Source: UBA5972 sp964637875 (GTDB taxonomy: Bacteria; Pseudomonadota; Alphaproteobacteria; Rhodobacterales; Rhodobacteraceae). Taken from it: a DNA stretch of 8,103 nucleotides. Under the pieces are notes generated by a model. It saw only the letters and a list, made by a program, of their open reading frames with translations, had not been told where the DNA came from and did no database searches. Both the position numbers and the translations under genes were made by a program. Shown in pieces: positions 5,229-8,103 of this stretch. The stretch lies in the NCBI GenBank assembly GCA_964637875.1, contig CAZWXK010000083.1, positions 1 through 8,103 of the forward strand, in the 5' to 3' direction. Every line of letters begins with the position of its first letter. The first letter of the stretch is position 1.

Positions 5229-6422
5229 ATGAATATCCATGAATACCAGGCCAAGAGCCTGCTCAACAAGTTTGGTGCCCCGGTATCGGACGGTCGTGTT
5301 GTCCTCGACGCCGACGAGGCAGCGGAAAAGGCGGCCGAACTGGGCGGGCCGCTGTGGGTCGTCAAGGCACAGATCCATGCCGGCGGCCGCGGCAAGGGCC
5401 ACTTCAAGGAACCCGAGGCCGGCGAAAAGGGCGGTGTCCGTCTGGCGAAATCGGTTGACGAGGCCGCCGCCGAGGCGCGCCGCATGCTGGGCCATACCCT
5501 TGTGACCAAGCAGACCGGCCCGGCCGGCAAGGTGGTCAACCGCGTCTATATCGAGGATGGCTCGGGCATCGAGCGCGAGCTGTATCTGGCCGCGCTGGTC
5601 GATCGCCAGACCTCGCGCGTCGCGTTCGTCTGTTCCACCGAGGGCGGCATGGATATCGAGGATGTGGCGGCAAAAACGCCCGAAAAGATCCTGACCTTCT
5701 CGATCGACCCGGCATCGGGCTATTCGCCCTTTCACGGGCGCCGCGTGGCCTTTGCGCTGGGGCTTGAGGGTGCGCAGGTCAAGCAATGCGTCAAGCTGGT
5801 CGAGACCCTGTATCGGATGTTCCTGGAAAGCGACATGTCGATGCTGGAAATCAACCCGCTGATCGTGACCGACACGGGCGACCTGAAATGCCTGGACGCC
5901 AAGATCGGCTTTGACGACAACGCGCTGTATCGCCACCCCGACATCGCGGAAATGCGCGACGAGACCGAGGAAGACCCGAAAGAGCTGGAGGCCGGCAAAT
6001 ACGACCTCAACTATATCGCGCTGGACGGGGAAATCGGCTGCATGGTCAACGGCGCGGGCCTGGCCATGGCGACCATGGACATCATCAAGCTGTATGGCGC
6101 GGAGCCCGCGAACTTCCTCGATGTGGGCGGTGGCGCCACCACGGAAAAGGTCACCGAGGCGTTCAAGATCATCACCTCGGATCCCAACGTCAAGGGCATC
6201 CTTGTCAACATCTTTGGCGGCATCATGCGCTGCGACGTGATCGCCGAGGGCGTGGTCGCCGCGGTGAAGGAGGTCGGCCTAAAGGTGCCCCTGGTCGTGC
6301 GCCTTGAAGGCACCAATGTCGAAAAGGGCAAGGAGATCATCAACAGTTCGGGCCTGGACGTGATCGCGGCCGACGATCTGGGCGATGCGGCACAGAAGAT
6401 CGTCAAGGCGGTAAAGGGCTAG
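5229..6422 (+). CDS. sucC: Succinyl-CoA synthetase, beta subunit (ADP-forming)
   Basis: With SucD it interconverts succinyl-CoA and succinate while making or using ATP, in the cytoplasmic TCA cycle. The 397 residues are full length. The N-terminal ATP-grasp domain starts MNIHEYQAK, with K46 and GGRGKG (52-57) in the nucleotide site. LEINPL (206-211) with N209, and D223, bind metal. The C-terminal domain has GAGLAMATMD (275-284), NIFGGIMRCD (327-336) near the phosphohistidine helix of SucD, and LEGTNV (359-364). ATG at 5229 is used because MNIHEYQ is the conserved start; the ATG at 5239 is out of frame. The Shine-Dalgarno is weak (CGGGA). It leads a transcription unit continuing through the methyltransferase to sucD and probably beyond the window. 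Confidence 0.98.
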   Translation: MNIHEYQAKSLLNKFGAPVSDGRVVLDADEAAEKAAELGGPLWVVKAQIHAGGRGKGHFKEPEAGEKGGVRLAKSVDEAAAEARRMLGHTLVTKQTGPAGKVVNRVYIEDGSGIERELYLAALVDRQTSRVAFVCSTEGGMDIEDVAAKTPEKILTFSIDPASGYSPFHGRRVAFALGLEGAQVKQCVKLVETLYRMFLESDMSMLEINPLIVTDTGDLKCLDAKIGFDDNALYRHPDIAEMRDETEEDPKELEAGKYDLNYIALDGEIGCMVNGAGLAMATMDIIKLYGAEPANFLDVGGGATTEKVTEAFKIITSDPNVKGILVNIFGGIMRCDVIAEGVVAAVKEVGLKVPLVVRLEGTNVEKGKEIINSSGLDVIAADDLGDAAQKIVKAVKG

Positions 6423-6429
6423 ATCCACG

Positions 6430-7215
6430 ATGTCCCCGCGCCCCTGCCCGATCTGCGAGAATGGAACCGCGACCCCGGCCGCGGCCTATTCGCGTGATCG
6501 CTGGCAGATCGTTTCCTGCGATGGCTGCGGGCATGTCTATCTGAAAAACCCGCCGGGCTATGGGGCGCTGGTGCAGGATTTCGCCTGGGAAAGGACCTAT
6601 GTTTCCGAACACGAGCGCCGCCTTCGGGAAAGTCCGGTCGCCTATCGGCTGGATGTGGCGACGCGGTTCCGGCACATGCTGTTCCGCAAGACCACCGAGG
6701 AAAAATACCGCGCATGGTTCGGGCAGGGCAACGTCCTGGACATAGGTTGCGCCAACGGGGCCGACGGATTCGAGGGCTTTACCCACTTTGGCATCGAGAT
6801 TTCCGAGGAACTGGCAAGACAGGCCGATGCCAACATGCGCGCAAGGGGCGGGTACTGCATCCACGGCCCCGGTGCGCAGGCGATCTGGGAATTCGAGCCC
6901 GAGATGTTCGACGGAATCGTGATGTCGTCATATCTCGAACACGAGGAACAGCCGCTGACCGTGCTGAAAGGCGCCAGCCGGGCATTGAAACCGGGCGGGG
7001 CAATCTATGTGCGGGTGCCGAATTTCGGGTCCGTGAGCCGCAAGGTGATCGGCCGCAAATGGTGCGGCTTTCGCTGGCCCGATCACGTCAACTATTTCAC
7101 CGTCAGGGATCTGCACAACATCGCCGAAAGGGCAGGGCTGAAGGTCAGCCTGCTGAACCCGATCCGCCTGCCCTTTGACGACAACATCAACGCGCTGCTC
7201 AGCCGGGCAGTCTGA
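6430..7215 (+). CDS. Class I SAM-dependent methyltransferase with N-terminal zinc-ribbon-like cysteines, between sucC and sucD
   Basis: This 261-residue protein is complete and looks functional. CPIC (6-9) and CDGC (30-33) form a four-cysteine set expected to bind zinc. The Rossmann methyltransferase core follows: motif I VLDIGCANG (102-110), the acidic GIEIS (121-125) at the end of strand 2, SSYLEHEEQP (166-175) as the usual SxLEH-type motif, and ALKPGG (185-190) before strand 5. WPDHVNYFTVRDL (216-228) is typical of the Methyltransf_23/UbiE-like group that modifies sugars, lipids or small molecules. The substrate is unknown. It starts 7 bp after the sucC stop and ends 22 bp before sucD, on the same strand, so it is almost certainly co-transcribed and possibly translationally coupled with sucC. 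Base use resembles its neighbours, with no clear sign of recent transfer. Confidence 0.9.
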   Translation: MSPRPCPICENGTATPAAAYSRDRWQIVSCDGCGHVYLKNPPGYGALVQDFAWERTYVSEHERRLRESPVAYRLDVATRFRHMLFRKTTEEKYRAWFGQGNVLDIGCANGADGFEGFTHFGIEISEELARQADANMRARGGYCIHGPGAQAIWEFEPEMFDGIVMSSYLEHEEQPLTVLKGASRALKPGGAIYVRVPNFGSVSRKVIGRKWCGFRWPDHVNYFTVRDLHNIAERAGLKVSLLNPIRLPFDDNINALLSRAV

Positions 7216-7230
7216 ATACAGGAATACAGG
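7215..7230 (+). repeat. 8-bp tandem duplication at the sucD ribosome binding site
   Basis: AATACAGG occurs at 7215-7222 and 7223-7230, the first overlapping the last base of the methyltransferase stop. Each copy supplies an AGGA: 7220-7223 and 7228-7231. The second is six bases before the sucD ATG and is the better site. Confidence 0.6.
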
Positions 7231-7237
7231 AAAAACA

Positions 7238-8103
7238 ATGGCCATACTTGTCGACAAGAACACCCGCGTCATCTGCCAGGGCCTGACCGGCAGCCAGGGC
7301 ACCTTTCACACCGAGCAGGCGGTAGCCTATGGCACGCAGATGGTCGGTGGCGTGACCCCGGGCAAGGGCGGGCAGACCCATATCGGGCTGCCGATCTTCA
7401 ACACCGTGGCCGAGGCCCGCGCCGCGACCGAGGCCAACGCCACCGCGATCTATGTGCCGCCGCCCTTTGCCGCCGACGCGATCCTCGAAGCGATCGACGC
7501 CGAGATGGAGCTGATCGTCTGCATCACCGAGGGCATTCCCGTGCTGGACATGATGAAGGTCAAGCGCGCTCTGGAAGGGTCGAAATCCACCCTGATCGGC
7601 CCCAACTGCCCCGGCGTTCTGACGCCCGGCGAATGCAAGATCGGCATCATGCCCGGCAACATCTTTCAGCGCGGCTCCTGCGGGGTGGTGTCGCGCTCCG
7701 GCACGCTGACCTACGAGGCCGTCAAGCAGACCACCGATGTGGGGCTGGGGCAATCCTCGGCCATCGGTATCGGGGGCGACCCGATCAAGGGCTGCGAACA
7801 TATCGACATTCTGGAAATGTTCCTGGCCGATGATGAAACCGAATCGATCATCATGATCGGCGAGATCGGCGGCAGCGCCGAGGAGGAGGCCGCGCAGTTC
7901 CTCAGGGACGAGGCCAGGCGCGGGCGCAGCAAGCCGGTTGCCGGTTTCATCGCCGGGCGCACCGCGCCTCCGGGCCGGCGCATGGGTCATGCCGGGGCCA
8001 TCGTCTCGGGCGGCAAGGGCGGCGCCGAGGACAAGATCGAGGCGATGCGCAGCGCCGGTATCGTGGTTGCCGACAGCCCGGCCGGGCTGGGGCAGGCGGT
8101 GCT
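7238..8103 (+). CDS. sucD: Succinyl-CoA synthetase, alpha subunit (3' end cut by window)
   Basis: This is the CoA-binding and phosphohistidine subunit, partner of SucC. 288 full codons plus two bases are visible; the family is usually about 290-295 residues, so only a handful are missing. The start MAILVDKNTRVICQG and the CoA-binding loop TGSQGTFHTEQA (17-28) are conserved, as are GGVTPGKGG (37-45), GPNCPG (121-126), VSRSGTLTYE (151-160), and GEIGGSAEEEA (208-218), whose glutamates contact the active site. The phosphorylated histidine is H251 in RMGHAGAI (248-255), equivalent to His246 of the E. coli enzyme. The ATG at 7238 follows AGGA by six bases. The frame reads on past 8103. sucA, sucB and lpd commonly come next in this order of bacteria, but none is visible here. 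Confidence 0.97.
   Translation, partial: MAILVDKNTRVICQGLTGSQGTFHTEQAVAYGTQMVGGVTPGKGGQTHIGLPIFNTVAEARAATEANATAIYVPPPFAADAILEAIDAEMELIVCITEGIPVLDMMKVKRALEGSKSTLIGPNCPGVLTPGECKIGIMPGNIFQRGSCGVVSRSGTLTYEAVKQTTDVGLGQSSAIGIGGDPIKGCEHIDILEMFLADDETESIIMIGEIGGSAEEEAAQFLRDEARRGRSKPVAGFIAGRTAPPGRRMGHAGAIVSGGKGGAEDKIEAMRSAGIVVADSPAGLGQAV

Noticed and set aside
5060..5242. A 60-residue Cys-rich upstream frame before sucC
   Set aside because: It uses a TTG start without a ribosome binding site, crosses the palindromic operator region, and overlaps the start of sucC in another frame. It is more likely chance.
5166..5936. A 256-residue minus-strand frame opposite sucC
   Set aside because: It is a mirror of sucC codon structure with no motifs. 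sucC is unambiguous on the other strand.
7199..7990. A 263-residue minus-strand frame opposite sucD
   Set aside because: It is a shadow of the conserved sucD gene, Gly/Asp/Arg/His-rich, with no domain.

Overview
The window is a high-GC stretch of bacterial chromosome. Gene content and order point to an alphaproteobacterium of the Rhodobacterales (Rhodobacter/Paracoccus/Roseobacter type). The evidence is a TCA-cycle block in the order mdh ... sucC ... sucD, preceded by a divergent CitE-like (3S)-malyl-CoA thioesterase/lyase gene. From memory, Rhodobacter sphaeroides has the same neighbourhood. The sequence is a scaffold. Two runs of exactly 100 N (1830-1929 and 4890-4989) look like placeholder gaps of unknown true size.

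Layout. (1) 1-167: an 11-bp G-rich tandem repeat at the very edge, then two hairpins. (2) 168-641 (+): a small membrane-anchored c-type cytochrome of the c'/c556 kind, with CTACH near its C-terminus. (3) 774-1950 (+): a protein of the aminoglycoside-phosphotransferase/choline-kinase fold. Its C-terminus is a 12-bp (4-residue, D-[RQ]-P-x) repeat interrupted by the first gap. (4) 1938-2816 (-): the CitE-like malyl-CoA enzyme (probably mcl2), convergent with the kinase and overlapping its stop by 13 bp. (5) 2817-3135: a divergent promoter region with two strong hairpins and a cluster of ATCGGG-type sites. (6) 3136-4098 (+): malate dehydrogenase (mdh), followed by a clear hairpin terminator. (7) 4351-4881 (+): an exported protein of unknown function, whose ribosome binding site lies in an inverted repeat. 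(8) The second gap, flanked by another 12-bp tandem repeat, then the sucC control region with two GTGATCAC palindromes 21 bp apart. (9) 5229-6422 sucC, 6430-7215 a zinc-ribbon-like SAM methyltransferase, and 7238 to the window end sucD, all on the + strand and tightly spaced.

How the genes fit together. SucC and SucD form the two subunits of succinyl-CoA synthetase, and Mdh makes oxaloacetate from malate. The malyl-CoA enzyme can release malate and CoA from malyl-CoA, the step that with a malyl-CoA lyase gives apparent malate synthase activity in R. sphaeroides. That would feed Mdh directly. The cytochrome, the kinase-fold protein, the exported protein and the methyltransferase have no established link to this metabolism.

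I did not find a whole new system such as a defence island, mobile element, CRISPR array or RNA gene. The points most worth attention are the methyltransferase between the two succinyl-CoA synthetase genes, the paired operator-like palindromes before sucC, and short tandem repeats of 11-12 bp at the window's start and beside both assembly gaps, one of which is protein-coding.
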